Origin: Verrucomicrobiaceae bacterium
GTDB taxonomy: Bacteria; Verrucomicrobiota; Verrucomicrobiia; Verrucomicrobiales; Verrucomicrobiaceae
Length of the DNA: 64,000 bases
NCBI GenBank assembly: GCA_947458455.1
Contig: CANGYJ010000003.1
Coordinates: forward strand, 403,119-467,118
Direction: 5' to 3'
This document shows, one piece after another, positions 52,917 through 63,372 of this stretch. Every line of letters starts with the position of its first letter. Position 1 is the stretch's first letter. The notes below the pieces were generated by a model. It did no database searches, was not told where the DNA came from, and saw only the letters and a list, made by a program, of their open reading frames with translations. A program made the position numbers and the translations under genes.

Positions 52917-54377
52917 ATGCGCACGCTCTTTTTCCTCCTGACCGCTCTCACCCTGCACGCCGCTTCGCAGCCGAACGTGCTCTTCATCCTTTGTGATGAC
53001 TTGCGCCCGGATGCGCTGGGCTGCTACGGCTCGAATCATGTCAAAACGCCCAACATCGACCGTCTGGCGAGCGAGGGCGTGCGCTTTGCGAACACCTTCT
53101 GCACCACCTCGCTGTGCTCGCCGAGCCGGGCGAGCATCTTGAGTGGGCTTTATGCGCACGCACATGGCGTGACGAACAACTTCACGGAGTATCCTGATTC
53201 GATGCCGAGCTTTCCCGGCCTGCTTCACGAGGCTGGTTATGCCACCGCCTACTTTGGCAAGTATCACATGGGCGAGAACAACGATGAGCCGAGGCCCGGT
53301 TTTGACCATTTCGTGACTCATAAAGGGCAGGGGAGCTACTTTGACACGGAGTGGAACATCCACGGCAAGGAACGGAAGGTCATCAAGGGCTACTACACCA
53401 CCGTGGTGACCGATTTGGCTTTGGACTGGCTCAAGAAGCAGAGCGCCGAAAAGCCCTGGTGTGCCTTCATCGGCCAAAAAGCCCCGCACAGCTTCTACAC
53501 GCCAGAGGAGAAGTATGAGCACAGCTTTGACGATGTGCGTGTGCTGTATCCCGCCACGGCTTTTCTGCTCGATGACAAACCCGCGTGGCTCAAACAACGC
53601 CTCCATACCTGGCATGGGATTTACGGGCCGCTGTTTGAGTGGAGAAAGAAATTCCCCGATGATCGTCCTGAGGCGGTGAAGGACTTTGAAAACATGGTGC
53701 ATGGCTATTGGGGCACCGTTTTGAGCGTGGATGACAGCGTGGCCCGCGTGCGTGCCTGGCTGGAGGAGACAAAGCAGCTCGATAACACCATCATCGTGTT
53801 CATGGGCGACAACGGCCTGCTTGAAGGCGAGCACGGCATGGTGGACAAACGCACCGCCCACGAGCCCAGCCTGCGCATCCCGCTGGTCGTTCGCTATCCC
53901 GCTCTCGGCGCTGGCAAGGTCATCGAGCAGCAGGCGCTCACCGTCGATATGGCCCCGAGCCTGCTCGAAATGTGCGCTGCGCCTGCGTTGCCGAAGTCAC
54001 ACGGCCAGTCTTGGGTGAAACTCGTGCAAAATGGCGATCCCGCTTGGCGCACGAGCTGGTTTTACCACTACAACTACGAGAAGCAGTTCCCCTACACGCC
54101 CAACGTCCGCGCCCTTCGCACGGATCGCTGGAAGTACATCCACTACCCGCACGGCGATGGCAGCCCTGACAAGCATCTCTCCGAGCTTTACGACCTCCAG
54201 GCCGATCCCGGCGAGACGAAGAACCTCATCAGCGATCCCAAACTCGCCGCCACCATCACCGAGCTCAAAGCCGAACTCGCCAAACTCATGCTCTCCACCG
54301 GTCTCGATGCCCAAACGGACAAAATGCCCCTCGATGAAGGGATCAAGAGCGGTCTGCCCGATGCGAAGATCCGGTGA
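52917..54377 (+). CDS. Formylglycine-dependent sulfatase
   Basis: A 486-residue exported type I sulfatase. The signal peptide ([13 protein letters not shown]) is followed by the metal site [20 protein letters not shown] and the formylglycine motif [15 protein letters not shown]. Downstream, [17 protein letters not shown] carries the second metal Asp/Asn, and the C-terminal part is [16 protein letters not shown]. It desulfates a glycan or steroid-like substrate in the periplasm. Together with the first sulfatase and the esterase fusion it forms a likely polysaccharide-processing cluster. Confidence 0.92.
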   Translation: MRTLFFLLTALTLHAASQPNVLFILCDDLRPDALGCYGSNHVKTPNIDRLASEGVRFANTFCTTSLCSPSRASILSGLYAHAHGVTNNFTEYPDSMPSFPGLLHEAGYATAYFGKYHMGENNDEPRPGFDHFVTHKGQGSYFDTEWNIHGKERKVIKGYYTTVVTDLALDWLKKQSAEKPWCAFIGQKAPHSFYTPEEKYEHSFDDVRVLYPATAFLLDDKPAWLKQRLHTWHGIYGPLFEWRKKFPDDRPEAVKDFENMVHGYWGTVLSVDDSVARVRAWLEETKQLDNTIIVFMGDNGLLEGEHGMVDKRTAHEPSLRIPLVVRYPALGAGKVIEQQALTVDMAPSLLEMCAAPALPKSHGQSWVKLVQNGDPAWRTSWFYHYNYEKQFPYTPNVRALRTDRWKYIHYPHGDGSPDKHLSELYDLQADPGETKNLISDPKLAATITELKAELAKLMLSTGLDAQTDKMPLDEGIKSGLPDAKIR

Positions 54378-54427
54378 ATAGGCAAAGAGCTGATTGAATT
54401 CAGAGCATGCAGCGGCAGCCTCGTGGC

Positions 54428-55840
54428 ATGGAACATTTTGATTTTGACCTCGTGGTGATCGGTGGTGGCAGCGGCGGCTATGCGGCGGCACGGACAGCTC
54501 ATGGCGAGGGGCTGAAGGTGGCGGTGATCGATGGCGCGGCGGAGCTGGGCGGGCTGTGCATTCTGCGCGGCTGCATGCCGAGCAAGGCGCTGATCGAATC
54601 CGCGAACCGCCAGCTTGTGGTGCGGCATGCGGCGGAGTTTGGGCTGAAGGCCACCACGCAGGGCGTGGAGGTGCGGCAGATCCGGGATCGGAAGCGGGCG
54701 CTGATCGCGGACTTCGCGGGCTATCGACAGGGTCAACTCGAAGATGGGCGCTTTGTGCTGCATCGCGGACGGGCGAGCTTCGTGGATGCACACACGGTGG
54801 AGGTGCAGCCTCGGGATGGCAGCGCGGGTTTCGCGGTGCGGGCGAGGAGTTTCATGATCGCCACGGGTTCGGAGGTCTCGGTGCCTCCGGTGCCGGGACT
54901 GGTGGAGGCGGGTTTTTGGACGAGTGACGAGGTGCTGGATGCGGAGACGCTTCCGCAGAAGGTGGCGGTGCTCGGCGGCGGTGCCATCGCCCTCGAAATG
55001 GCGCATTACCTGGAGGCGATGGGCTGCGAAGTGACGCTGATCCAACGTAACGGTCAGCTTTTGACCGGCCTGGACCGCGAATGCAGCGATGTGGTGCGCA
55101 CGGCGTATGAACGGCGTGGCATGAAGGTGCATTGCGGCACGCACCTGAATTCGATTTCGGCTTCGGAAGGTCAAAAGCGCATCGAATTCACCCAGGAAGG
55201 TCAAACGCAGGTCGTGCTCGTGGATGAGGTGCTTTTGGCGATGGGCCGCCAACCGGCGACGAAGGGTCTCCACCTCGAAAAGGCGGCTGTTTCGGCCCAC
55301 AAAGGCAAAGTCATCGTCAATGACCGCATGCAGACCTCGCAGCCGCATATCTTCGCCGCCGGTGATGTGTGCAGCCCGCTCGACGTGGTGCATGTGGCGA
55401 TCCAGCAGGGAGAAATCGTCGCACGAAACGCGGCCCGGCTGCTGCGTGGTGAGGCGGCGGATGAGGCGATGGATTACCGCCTGCTGCTCTTTGGCGTGTT
55501 TTCCCATCCGCAGGTGGCGGTGGTGGGGGCGACGACGGAAAAGCTGCGTGCGGCCGGGACGCCGTTTGTCGAGGCGAGCTATCCTTTCAACGATCACGGC
55601 ATGTCCTTGGTGATGGGCGAGACGGATGGCTTTGTGAAGATGCTGGGCCATGCCGAGACCGGCGAGATCCTCGGAGCCTGCGTGGTGGGGCCGAAAGCGA
55701 CGGAGCTGATCCACGAAGTGACCATCGCCATACATTTCCGAGCCACGGCGAAGCAATTCATGACGATCCCGCACTATCACCCGACACTCAGCGAGATCTG
55801 GACCTACCCGGCAGAGGAAATCGCCGATCAGGTGGGCTGA
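54428..55840 (+). CDS. FAD-dependent pyridine nucleotide-disulfide oxidoreductase
   Basis: A 470-residue flavoprotein of the dihydrolipoamide dehydrogenase/mercuric reductase family. FAD site VVIGGGSGGYAAARTA; redox disulfide GGLCILRGCMPSKAL (Cys pair); NAD site VAVLGGGAIALEMAHYLEAM; C-terminal HYHPTLSEIWTYP gives the active His and Glu. The disulfide spacing (C-x4-C) matches the family. No 2-oxoacid dehydrogenase genes are nearby, so it is not clearly Lpd; the electron acceptor is unknown. The ATG at 54428 is chosen because the FAD fold begins right after it. Its stop abuts that of secA. Confidence 0.88.
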   Translation: MEHFDFDLVVIGGGSGGYAAARTAHGEGLKVAVIDGAAELGGLCILRGCMPSKALIESANRQLVVRHAAEFGLKATTQGVEVRQIRDRKRALIADFAGYRQGQLEDGRFVLHRGRASFVDAHTVEVQPRDGSAGFAVRARSFMIATGSEVSVPPVPGLVEAGFWTSDEVLDAETLPQKVAVLGGGAIALEMAHYLEAMGCEVTLIQRNGQLLTGLDRECSDVVRTAYERRGMKVHCGTHLNSISASEGQKRIEFTQEGQTQVVLVDEVLLAMGRQPATKGLHLEKAAVSAHKGKVIVNDRMQTSQPHIFAAGDVCSPLDVVHVAIQQGEIVARNAARLLRGEAADEAMDYRLLLFGVFSHPQVAVVGATTEKLRAAGTPFVEASYPFNDHGMSLVMGETDGFVKMLGHAETGEILGACVVGPKATELIHEVTIAIHFRATAKQFMTIPHYHPTLSEIWTYPAEEIADQVG

Positions 55841-58800
55841 TCACGCGGTGCGTCCGCAGCACTGCTTGTACTTTTTGCCGCTGCCACAGGGGCAGGCGTC
55901 ATTGCGTCCGACGTTTTGGAATTTGGATAGCTTCGCGGCGGGGGTGCGCTGCGGGATGATGAGGCGGGGGCCATCGCGAGCGGGATCGGCGGGGGCTTCG
56001 GGCTCCTCTTCGACCTCTCGTTCACGGCGTGTTGGAGTGCTTTCTTCGGCTCCGCCACCGGTGGTGGAGGCTTGTTGGGCCATCTGGGCGAGGAAGGCCT
56101 CAAAAGCGGCGAGCTGCTGGGTGCTGCGGAAGAGATTTCCGACGACTTCGCCATTGATGTTCGTCATCAGGCTGGCGAAGGCGGAGAAGGCTTCCTGCTT
56201 GAATTCGATGAGCGGGTCCTTCTGGCCATGGGTGCGGAGGCTGACGCCTTCTTTGAGGGCATCGAGGGCGTAGAGATGCTCCTGCCAGAGGCGGTCGATG
56301 GCATTGAGGAGGATCATCTTTTCGATCTCCTGAAGGGCGGTGGGATTGCCGCCCTGCACTTTCACGTCGTAGGCGTGGAGGATACGGTCCTTGATGAACT
56401 GCACGTTGCCTTCGAAGTCGCGACCGGCGAATTCGGCTTCCTCGGATTTGAGGCCGATGGGGAAGGTGGTGTTGATCCAGTGGATGAGCCCTTCGTAATC
56501 GGGGGTGTCGTTGGACTTCTCCTGCGGGATGAATTCCGCGAGGCGATCACGGATGCCTTTTTCGACGGCGTCGTTGATGAGAAGGCGGGTGTCGTTGCTG
56601 TTGAGCACGTCGTTGCGCCATTCATAGACGACCTCGCGCTGCTGGTTCATGACGTCGTCGTATTCGAGGACGCGTTTGCGCCAAACGTAGTTCCGCTGCT
56701 CGACCCGCTTCTGGGCGGTTTCGACGCTGCGATTGAGCCAAGGGTGCTGCAATTCCTCGCCTTCCTTCATGCCGAAGCGCTCCATCATCTTGGTCATGCG
56801 TTCAGCGGCACCGAAGTTGCGCATGAGGTCATCCTCGAAGCTGAGGAAGAATTTGCTCTCGCCCGGATCGCCCTGACGGGCGGAACGTCCGCGAAGCTGT
56901 CGATCGACGCGACGGGACTCGTGACGCTCGGTGGCGAGCACGAAGAGGCCGCCGAGCTCGGAGACGCCTTCGCCAAGTTTGATGTCGGTGCCACGACCAG
57001 CCATGTTGGTCGAGATGGTGACAGCGCCGCGATGGCCGGCACGGGCGACGATCTCGGCCTCCTGGCGGTGGTACTTCGCGTTGAGGACGTTGTGGACGAT
57101 TTTTTGCAGCTTCAGCATGCGGGAGACCATCTCGGAGGCCTCGACGCTGGCGGTGCCGACCAGGACGGGCTGGCCTTTGAGATGGAGCTGCTTGATGAGC
57201 TCGATGACGGCGGTGAATTTCTCGCGGCGGGTTTTGTAGATGCTGTCGTTTTGATCGAGGCGCTTCACCGGACGGTTGGTGGGGATGGTGAGCACATCGA
57301 GGCCGTAGATGTCGTTAAACTCCGCCGCATCGGTTTCAGCGGTGCCAGTCATGCCGCCGAGCTTTTGATAGAGGCGGAAGTAGTTCTGAATGGTGATGGT
57401 GGCGAGCGTCTGGGTCTCGGCGTCGATGTGGACGCCTTCTTTGGCTTCCACAGCTTGATGCAAACCATCGCTCCAGCGGCGGCCCGGCATTTTACGGCCG
57501 GTTTGCGCATCGACGATCATCACCTTGTTGTCTTCGACGACGTATTCGACGTCCTTTTCATACAGCGTGTAGGCACGCAGGAGCTGACCGATCTGGTGGA
57601 TGCGCTGGCCCTGATGCGAAAGGCGATCCTGCGTTTCGTTTTTCTTCTGAATCCTCTGCTGCTCGGTGAGCGAGGTATCGCCGTCGATCTCCGAATAGAT
57701 GGTGGCGATGTCCGGGAGCACGAAGGCCTCCGGCTCGTCGGGATTGAGGAAGGTGCGGCCCATCTCGCTGAGGTCGGCGTCGTGGCTTTTTTCCTCGATG
57801 GAGTAGTAGAGCTCTTCCTTGAGTTTGAAGTATTCGACCTTCTGCGTGTCCTGGTAGAGGGCGAGCTCGGCCTTTTCCATGTCGCGGCGCAGCTCGGGAT
57901 CTTCCATGCAGCGGAGGAGGGCACGGTTCTTGGGCTGGCCGAGGTGGACCTGGAAGAGTTTTTTGCCGGCGAGGTCGTGCTCGCCCTTGGTGGCGTGCTC
58001 TTTGGCCTCGGTGATGATCTTCGTGCAAAGCGTGGTCTGGCGGCGGACGAGCTGCTCGACGAGCGGCTTGTAACGCTCGTAATGATGGGCGGACTCAGCG
58101 ACAGCGACGGGGCCGCTGATGATGAGAGGCGTGCGAGCCTCGTCGATGAGGACGGAGTCCACTTCGTCCACGATGGCGAAGTAATGGCCGCGCTGGACCT
58201 GCTGGTCCTTGCTGGAGGCCATGCCGTTGTCACGGAGGTAATCGAAGCCGAATTCGCTGTTCGTGCCGTAGGTGATGTCGCAGCGGTATTGCTCAGCGCG
58301 GATGTGGCTGTGCTGGTCGTTTTGAATGACGCCGACGGTGAGGCCGAGGGATTTGTAAAGGTGGCCCATCCACTCGCTGTCGCGTCGGGCGAGGTAATCA
58401 TTCACGGTGATGACATGGACGCCACGGCCGGTGAGGGCATTGAGGAAGACGGGAAGGGTGCCGACGAGTGTTTTACCTTCACCGGTGGCCATTTCGGCGA
58501 TCATGCCGCGATGCAGGGCGATGCCGCCGATGAGCTGCACATCGAAATGAACCATGTTCCACTTCAGCGGCGTGTCGCAGACCATGATGTCGCTGCCGGA
58601 GAGGCGGCGGGCGGCGTTTTTGACGACGGCGTAGGCCTCGGGGAGGATGTCGTTGAGCATCTGCTGCTCGATGTCGGTGAACTTGGGCTGGATTTCGTTC
58701 CAGGCATCGCGAGCACGGTCGATGCGGGCTTTTTTCTCTTCCAAGGACGCGGAAGCCAAGGCGGAGGATTTGACCTCCTCGGCATCGAGAGAGGGAAAGT

Positions 58801-59077
58801 GAGCCTTCAACGCCTCAAAGTAAGGGGCGATGCCTTCCAGCGAGGCATTGACCGCCTGCTCATCGGCAATGCGCAAAGCCACGCCACCGAGAAAGGGCGG
58901 GGTGTGGAAGGCGCGGAACTGCTGCTGCCACTTTGCCACGCGGTCACGCAGGGCCTGCTCGTCCTGCTGCTGGAGCTGTTCTTCGATGCGGTTGATCTCG
59001 GTGACGACGGGCTGGAGCTTGCGAACCGTGCGCTGGTTCTTTGAGCCGAGAATTTTCTTGATGATCCAATTGAACAT
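55841..59077 (-). CDS. secA: Preprotein translocase ATPase SecA
   Basis: A 1078-residue SecA, the motor that pushes preproteins through SecYEG. It is longer than the E. coli protein (901 residues). Recognised by GMIAEMATGEGKTLVGTLPV (Walker A), FAIVDEVDSVLIDEARTPLI (DEAD box) and NMAGRGTDIKLGEGV. The C-terminus is the SEC-C zinc tail NDACPCGSGKKYKQCC. The start at 59077 (MFNWIIKKILGSKNQ) is the typical SecA N-terminus. It is convergent with the flavoprotein gene and 81 bases from tsaB. Confidence 0.97.
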   Translation of the reverse strand: MFNWIIKKILGSKNQRTVRKLQPVVTEINRIEEQLQQQDEQALRDRVAKWQQQFRAFHTPPFLGGVALRIADEQAVNASLEGIAPYFEALKAHFPSLDAEEVKSSALASASLEEKKARIDRARDAWNEIQPKFTDIEQQMLNDILPEAYAVVKNAARRLSGSDIMVCDTPLKWNMVHFDVQLIGGIALHRGMIAEMATGEGKTLVGTLPVFLNALTGRGVHVITVNDYLARRDSEWMGHLYKSLGLTVGVIQNDQHSHIRAEQYRCDITYGTNSEFGFDYLRDNGMASSKDQQVQRGHYFAIVDEVDSVLIDEARTPLIISGPVAVAESAHHYERYKPLVEQLVRRQTTLCTKIITEAKEHATKGEHDLAGKKLFQVHLGQPKNRALLRCMEDPELRRDMEKAELALYQDTQKVEYFKLKEELYYSIEEKSHDADLSEMGRTFLNPDEPEAFVLPDIATIYSEIDGDTSLTEQQRIQKKNETQDRLSHQGQRIHQIGQLLRAYTLYEKDVEYVVEDNKVMIVDAQTGRKMPGRRWSDGLHQAVEAKEGVHIDAETQTLATITIQNYFRLYQKLGGMTGTAETDAAEFNDIYGLDVLTIPTNRPVKRLDQNDSIYKTRREKFTAVIELIKQLHLKGQPVLVGTASVEASEMVSRMLKLQKIVHNVLNAKYHRQEAEIVARAGHRGAVTISTNMAGRGTDIKLGEGVSELGGLFVLATERHESRRVDRQLRGRSARQGDPGESKFFLSFEDDLMRNFGAAERMTKMMERFGMKEGEELQHPWLNRSVETAQKRVEQRNYVWRKRVLEYDDVMNQQREVVYEWRNDVLNSNDTRLLINDAVEKGIRDRLAEFIPQEKSNDTPDYEGLIHWINTTFPIGLKSEEAEFAGRDFEGNVQFIKDRILHAYDVKVQGGNPTALQEIEKMILLNAIDRLWQEHLYALDALKEGVSLRTHGQKDPLIEFKQEAFSAFASLMTNINGEVVGNLFRSTQQLAAFEAFLAQMAQQASTTGGGAEESTPTRREREVEEEPEAPADPARDGPRLIIPQRTPAAKLSKFQNVGRNDACPCGSGKKYKQCCGRTA

Positions 59078-59158
59078 GAGAGCGGGGGAAAGGGAAAAGG
59101 GCGCGGAACATGGAGCGGGCATAGCCGCGTGCAAGGACCGTTCCGTGTCGCCAAGGAC

Positions 59159-59800
59159 TCAAGCGGTGCCCGGCGGGCGTTTCGGCTTCGTGATGAAGGC
59201 CTCGGCGAGGTAATGCGGGATCAGCGGGCGGGCGATGTGCTCACGAAGCTCCGCCTCGGGCAAGGTGGCCACGATTTGAGCGAGGTGGAGAGCCTTCGGG
59301 CGTGCCTGAAGCACCTGCGGAAGGCCGAGCGGCACCTGTGGATCAAAGGTGAGCCAGGGGGAACCATCCGCGCAGCGATCTCGGGCGATCTCGGGGGAGA
59401 CGGTTTCGATCTCAGGCTTGAGGCGGCCGTTTTTCACCTCGGCGAGGTAGAAGCTCTGCCGCCGAGCATCGCCGATGACGCGGTAGTTTGGCCCGGTTTG
59501 GATGTCCGGGGCCGCCAGCGAGGACCAGCCGACACACCACACGCTGCGCGACAGGGCGATCCCCTGCGCCGCCGCGATGGCGATGCGGACGCCGGTGTAG
59601 GAGCCGGGGCCGTTTCCGATCACCACGCCGGTGAGGTCAGGCCCGGCCGCTTCCAAAGCATCCCGCAGCGGGGCAAAGACGCGGGCATTGTGCGATCTCT
59701 CGGATTGAAACGAGGCCTCAAACCGCACCTCGCCGCCGCAGACCACCGCGAGGCTGCCGTGGGCGGTGGAAAGATCGAGGGCGAGGAGGGTGGCGGGCAT
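59159..59800 (-). CDS. tsaB: tRNA threonylcarbamoyladenosine synthesis protein TsaB
   Basis: A 213-residue protein of the TsaB/YeaZ group, which with TsaD and TsaE makes t6A37 in ANN-decoding tRNAs. The N-terminal LLALDLSTAHGSLAVV and GVVIGNGPGSYTGVRIAIAA are diagnostic. The C-terminal half is more variable, as usual. The start at 59800 matches the family; the gene is probably co-transcribed with secA. Confidence 0.9.
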   Translation of the reverse strand: MPATLLALDLSTAHGSLAVVCGGEVRFEASFQSERSHNARVFAPLRDALEAAGPDLTGVVIGNGPGSYTGVRIAIAAAQGIALSRSVWCVGWSSLAAPDIQTGPNYRVIGDARRQSFYLAEVKNGRLKPEIETVSPEIARDRCADGSPWLTFDPQVPLGLPQVLQARPKALHLAQIVATLPEAELREHIARPLIPHYLAEAFITKPKRPPGTA

Positions 59801-59914
59801 CCGGGAAAGGCGGGCTGAAATGTCAGGCGGGCTGGAAGAAAATCCTTTGGAAACTCGGGGCGTTCTGTTATGCAATCGTTTTTCCCGTCCCTTTCCGTGA
59901 CGCTTTCCCCCTGC

Positions 59915-62455
59915 ATGTCATTGATTTTCCGCCTCCAACACACTCCCGCCCCCTGGTTTTGCATCGGGGTGATGAGTCTGCTGGCTCTCCAACCGGCTCC
60001 TGCGGCTGATAGCGTGGTCCGCCTCGCGGATCGTGAAGCCGCCAAACGCCAGATGCGTGTCGATTCCGCCGGAGCCGATCTTCAACGAGCCTCCAACCTC
60101 ATGGCCGAGGGCAAGACCGAGGAGGCGCTGACCCTCCTCGAATCCACCTACACAACGCTGCCTGAGGCACCGCTGACGCACGAACTCAAAGCCGCCGCCC
60201 GTGCAGGCTATGTGTCCGCTGGCTGCATCCGTGCAGAGGAATGGATGGCCATCGGCAAGCGCCCTGAGGCTGAGGAGCTCCTCGCCAAGCTCCTCGCCGC
60301 CTCGCCGAATGACAAGCAAGTGCTCGCCTGCCGTGCTCGTCTTGCCGATCCAGATCGCTATCCTCCTGCGCTCACCTCCGAGCATGTGGACAACGTGAAA
60401 AAAGTCGAAGCACTACTGCTCAAGGGCAACTCAGCCCTCGAAATCGGCGATTACGATCTCTCCATCCGCCTCTACCAAGACGTCCTTCGCATCGACAAAT
60501 ATAACAATGCCGCTCGTCGTGGCACGGAGCGGGTGGAGCAGCTCAAGATTAGGTATCTTCAATCCGCCTATGATCAGAAACGCGCCTCCATGATCGCGGG
60601 CGTGGATCGCCTGTGGGAAGATGCCGTGCCGCCTTCCAGCACGGATTTGAATGCTCTCTTCGGTGCCCGCGAGCGTGCCACAGCGTCCTCACTGGAGGGG
60701 CGGGAGAGCATTCTCGACAAGCTGCGCACCTACCGCATGCCTAGCATCGAATTTCAGGGGGCGACGGTGCCTGAGGTCATCGAACTCCTCCGCCTGCGCA
60801 GCCGCGATCTCGATCCCGAAGGCCGAGGAATCGACTTCGTGCTCAATATCCCCGATGACTTAAAATCCGCTCAGATCAGCCTCTCTCTCAAGGACATCCC
60901 CATGGAGGAAGTCCTTCGCTATGTCACCGAGGCGGCGAGTGTGAGTTATCGCGTCGAGGCTCGTGCGGTGGTGCTTACCTCACTCGGTGAGAAGAACTCC
61001 GCCATGATCACCCGCAGCTATCGTGTGCCGCCGGATTTCATTCAAAACAGCGCCACCAATGCCGCTGCTCCCGCTCCGGGGGCGGATCCATTTGCCCAGG
61101 CCGGGGCGGCGACTCCTGGCGGAGGTCTTTCCATCCGGCGGATGGGGGCCAAAGAATTCCTCGAAGGCCGCGGCATCCAGTTTCCCGAAGGTTCCAGTGC
61201 TAGTTTTTCCTCCGGCACCAGCACTCTTGTGGTTCGCAACACCGTCCCGAATGTCGAGTTGGTCGAGAGCCTCGTGGAAGAAGCCATGAAGTCCGCCCCC
61301 AAGATGGTGACGGTGACGGTGCGAGTGCTGGAGATCGCTCAAAAAAACCTCGATGAACTAGGCTTTGACTGGCTGATGGGAGGCGGTGGCAGCAATCCCA
61401 AAGTGGATTTCGGTGGAGGCTCCTTTGGTAGTTCGACCCGCACGTCAGATCTAACGCAGTTTCCCTTCTCGACGGTGACGACGGTGCCTGCGGTGACTTC
61501 ATTTCTTTCTCCAACCACCACGACTACGGCGATGGGCTTTAGTCCGGTGACCGCCGGATTGCGTTCGGGGGACTCTGCCGCCAACTTGAATCGCCTCGAT
61601 CAATTGCTAACGACAGGCAATTCGACCTCCCAGGGGGGGGATCCTGCTCCCGGAATTCTCTCGGTTGCCGGTGTGTTTACAGATCCCCAGTTTCAAGGAG
61701 TCTTGAGGGGCCTGTCACAAAAAAAGGGCATCGATCTCCAGGCTACACCCAGCGTCACAACCAAGAATGGCCAGAAGGCCACCGTGGAACTCCAGCGTGA
61801 AGTTATTTATCCGACGGAGTTTGATCCGCCGCAGGTGCCGCAGAATCAGGGGGCAGGTGGTACCACCATATCATATGGCCCTCCTGCTCAGCAGCTTGCT
61901 ACGCCTACCACCCCGACAGCTTTCGAGATGCGTAAAACGGGTGTGTTGCTCGAAGTGGAGCCGGTGATTGGAGAGGATGGTTCGGTGGAACTCAATCTTG
62001 CCCCTGAAGTTACCGATTTTGAAGGCTTTGTAAATTACGGTTCACCAATCATCCGCACTGGAGGTATCAATCCGGTTATTGTGCCAGTTGCGATCAACCT
62101 CATCAACAATATCGTGATTATTACGGTTCAGTTAGTTGGTGCCACGCAAACACCTGACACGGTGATTACCCAAAATTCGATCCTGCAGCCGATCTTCAAA
62201 ACGAGCAAAACATCCACATCGGTTCGTGTTTGGGATGGCTCCACGATCATGCTTGGGGGACTCAAGCGCCAGGACATCAACATCGTGGACGATAAGGTGC
62301 CAATTGTCGGAGATCTGCCGTTTGTAGGCCGCCTCTTCCGAGGCAATACCAAACAGATCGAGACCAAAAACGTGATCATGTTTGTGACGGTGGACATCAT
62401 TGATCCATCGGGTCAAAAAGTTCGTAAACCTCAGACGGCGGCAGTTGCTCCCTGA
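59915..62455 (+). CDS. Amuc_1098-type type IV pilus secretin
   Basis: An 846-residue outer-membrane channel protein. A signal peptide (ending QPAPAADS) is followed by helical TPR-like repeats (ASNLMAEGKTEEALTLLEST; LEIGDYDLSIRLYQDVLRID), an STN/N0-like domain (MPSIEFQGATVPEVIELL), a second N-domain and the secretin core ending in GSTIMLGGLKRQDINIVDD and FVGRLFRGNTKQIETKN. TPR plus secretin is the layout of the Akkermansia pilus secretin Amuc_1098. Other pilus genes are not in the window. ATG 59870 is a longer alternative start. Confidence 0.85.
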   Translation: MSLIFRLQHTPAPWFCIGVMSLLALQPAPAADSVVRLADREAAKRQMRVDSAGADLQRASNLMAEGKTEEALTLLESTYTTLPEAPLTHELKAAARAGYVSAGCIRAEEWMAIGKRPEAEELLAKLLAASPNDKQVLACRARLADPDRYPPALTSEHVDNVKKVEALLLKGNSALEIGDYDLSIRLYQDVLRIDKYNNAARRGTERVEQLKIRYLQSAYDQKRASMIAGVDRLWEDAVPPSSTDLNALFGARERATASSLEGRESILDKLRTYRMPSIEFQGATVPEVIELLRLRSRDLDPEGRGIDFVLNIPDDLKSAQISLSLKDIPMEEVLRYVTEAASVSYRVEARAVVLTSLGEKNSAMITRSYRVPPDFIQNSATNAAAPAPGADPFAQAGAATPGGGLSIRRMGAKEFLEGRGIQFPEGSSASFSSGTSTLVVRNTVPNVELVESLVEEAMKSAPKMVTVTVRVLEIAQKNLDELGFDWLMGGGGSNPKVDFGGGSFGSSTRTSDLTQFPFSTVTTVPAVTSFLSPTTTTTAMGFSPVTAGLRSGDSAANLNRLDQLLTTGNSTSQGGDPAPGILSVAGVFTDPQFQGVLRGLSQKKGIDLQATPSVTTKNGQKATVELQREVIYPTEFDPPQVPQNQGAGGTTISYGPPAQQLATPTTPTAFEMRKTGVLLEVEPVIGEDGSVELNLAPEVTDFEGFVNYGSPIIRTGGINPVIVPVAINLINNIVIITVQLVGATQTPDTVITQNSILQPIFKTSKTSTSVRVWDGSTIMLGGLKRQDINIVDDKVPIVGDLPFVGRLFRGNTKQIETKNVIMFVTVDIIDPSGQKVRKPQTAAVAP

Positions 62456-62532
62456 GTTCGAGTGGCTGTTTTCATGCATTATGTCATGTGTTGACGCGCT
62501 GGTTCGGTGGGAGGCCTCCATTTTGACAAAGC

Positions 62533-62892
62533 ATGACCACGAAGCTCATCCTCAAATACCTGCTCAGTGCTGGCATCATCACCCTCGTGAGCGAGACGGT
62601 GAAGCGCAGTGATCGAGCGGGGGCCTTGTTGGCGGCGCTGCCTTTCGTCTCTATCATCACGCTCTTTTGGGTGCATTTCGAGAGTGATCCAGCCGTGAGG
62701 GGACAAAAGACGGCGGATCACATGTGGTACATCTTTTGGTATGTGCTGCCCACGCTGCCGACGTTCCTGCTTTTTCCGGCCATGCAGCGCTGGTGGGGCT
62801 TTTACGGAGCCCTGGGCGGCTCTGCCGTGCTCACTATCGTGCTCTTTGCCTTGCTGAAGACTGTCGCGGGTCGATTCGGCCTCGTCTTATAA
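62533..62892 (+). CDS. Small membrane protein, DUF3147 family
   Basis: A 119-residue protein with four hydrophobic segments, including KYLLSAGIITLVSETVKRSD and WYVLPTLPTFLLFPAMQRWW. It matches the short DUF3147 inner-membrane family, whose role is unknown. It follows the secretin gene by 77 bases on the same strand. Confidence 0.8.
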   Translation: MTTKLILKYLLSAGIITLVSETVKRSDRAGALLAALPFVSIITLFWVHFESDPAVRGQKTADHMWYIFWYVLPTLPTFLLFPAMQRWWGFYGALGGSAVLTIVLFALLKTVAGRFGLVL

Positions 62893-63372
62893 AGTGGTAT
62901 CCATCTCCTGCACCACCCCAAAGCTCGTGCCGCCTGATTGCAGGATGGCACGGAGGTTTCAACCTGCCGCACAGAGGACTGTGCGGGTGATGGTGTCATG
63001 AGTGCTGCGCGTAAACCCTCGTATCTCCAAGCTTTCCTGCAAAGGGAATCGCGGGTGCAAATACATGATTTCGCAATGTGGTGAGCGTCAGTTGTCGTGT
63101 TTTGTCATGCTCCAGTTCTTCACGTTATGATGAATGTGCCGCAAATGGGGGGGCGGGTGGGCTTGGGACACCGGATACGATCCGGGCTTGGATCCACAAC
63201 TACAACCACCGGCGCCCTCACCAGGCGCTCAACTATCGAACTCCGGCCCAGCAATACCACCTACACCCATCCTCACCATGCAACGCTTACAACTCATCAA
63301 ATGTGGCTGCACCTTTGTTAGCGTTCCGCCGAGCCCCTCCAGCCTGCATCCAGGCGGTGGACTCTGGATGTC
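62893..63372. other. Intergenic region with transposase remnant
   Basis: Apart from the integrase fragment at 63177-63260 there is no supported gene in these 480 bases. Overlapping short frames on the plus strand show no family features. Confidence 0.6.
63177..63260 (+). pseudogene. Transposase remnant (integrase-core C-terminal end)
   Basis: The translation TIRAWIHNYNHRRPHQALNY followed by RTPAQQY is the typical C-terminal end of rve/IS3- or IS481-type transposases (the NxxRPHxxLxxxTPxxxY pattern). Neither the upstream catalytic DDE part nor terminal repeats are present. It is a fossil of an insertion sequence. Confidence 0.85.

Noticed and set aside
56072..59044. Long open frame antisense to secA
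   Set aside because: It is the mirror of a highly conserved secA in GC-rich DNA, with a translation of repetitive Gly/Val/Asp composition and no domain.
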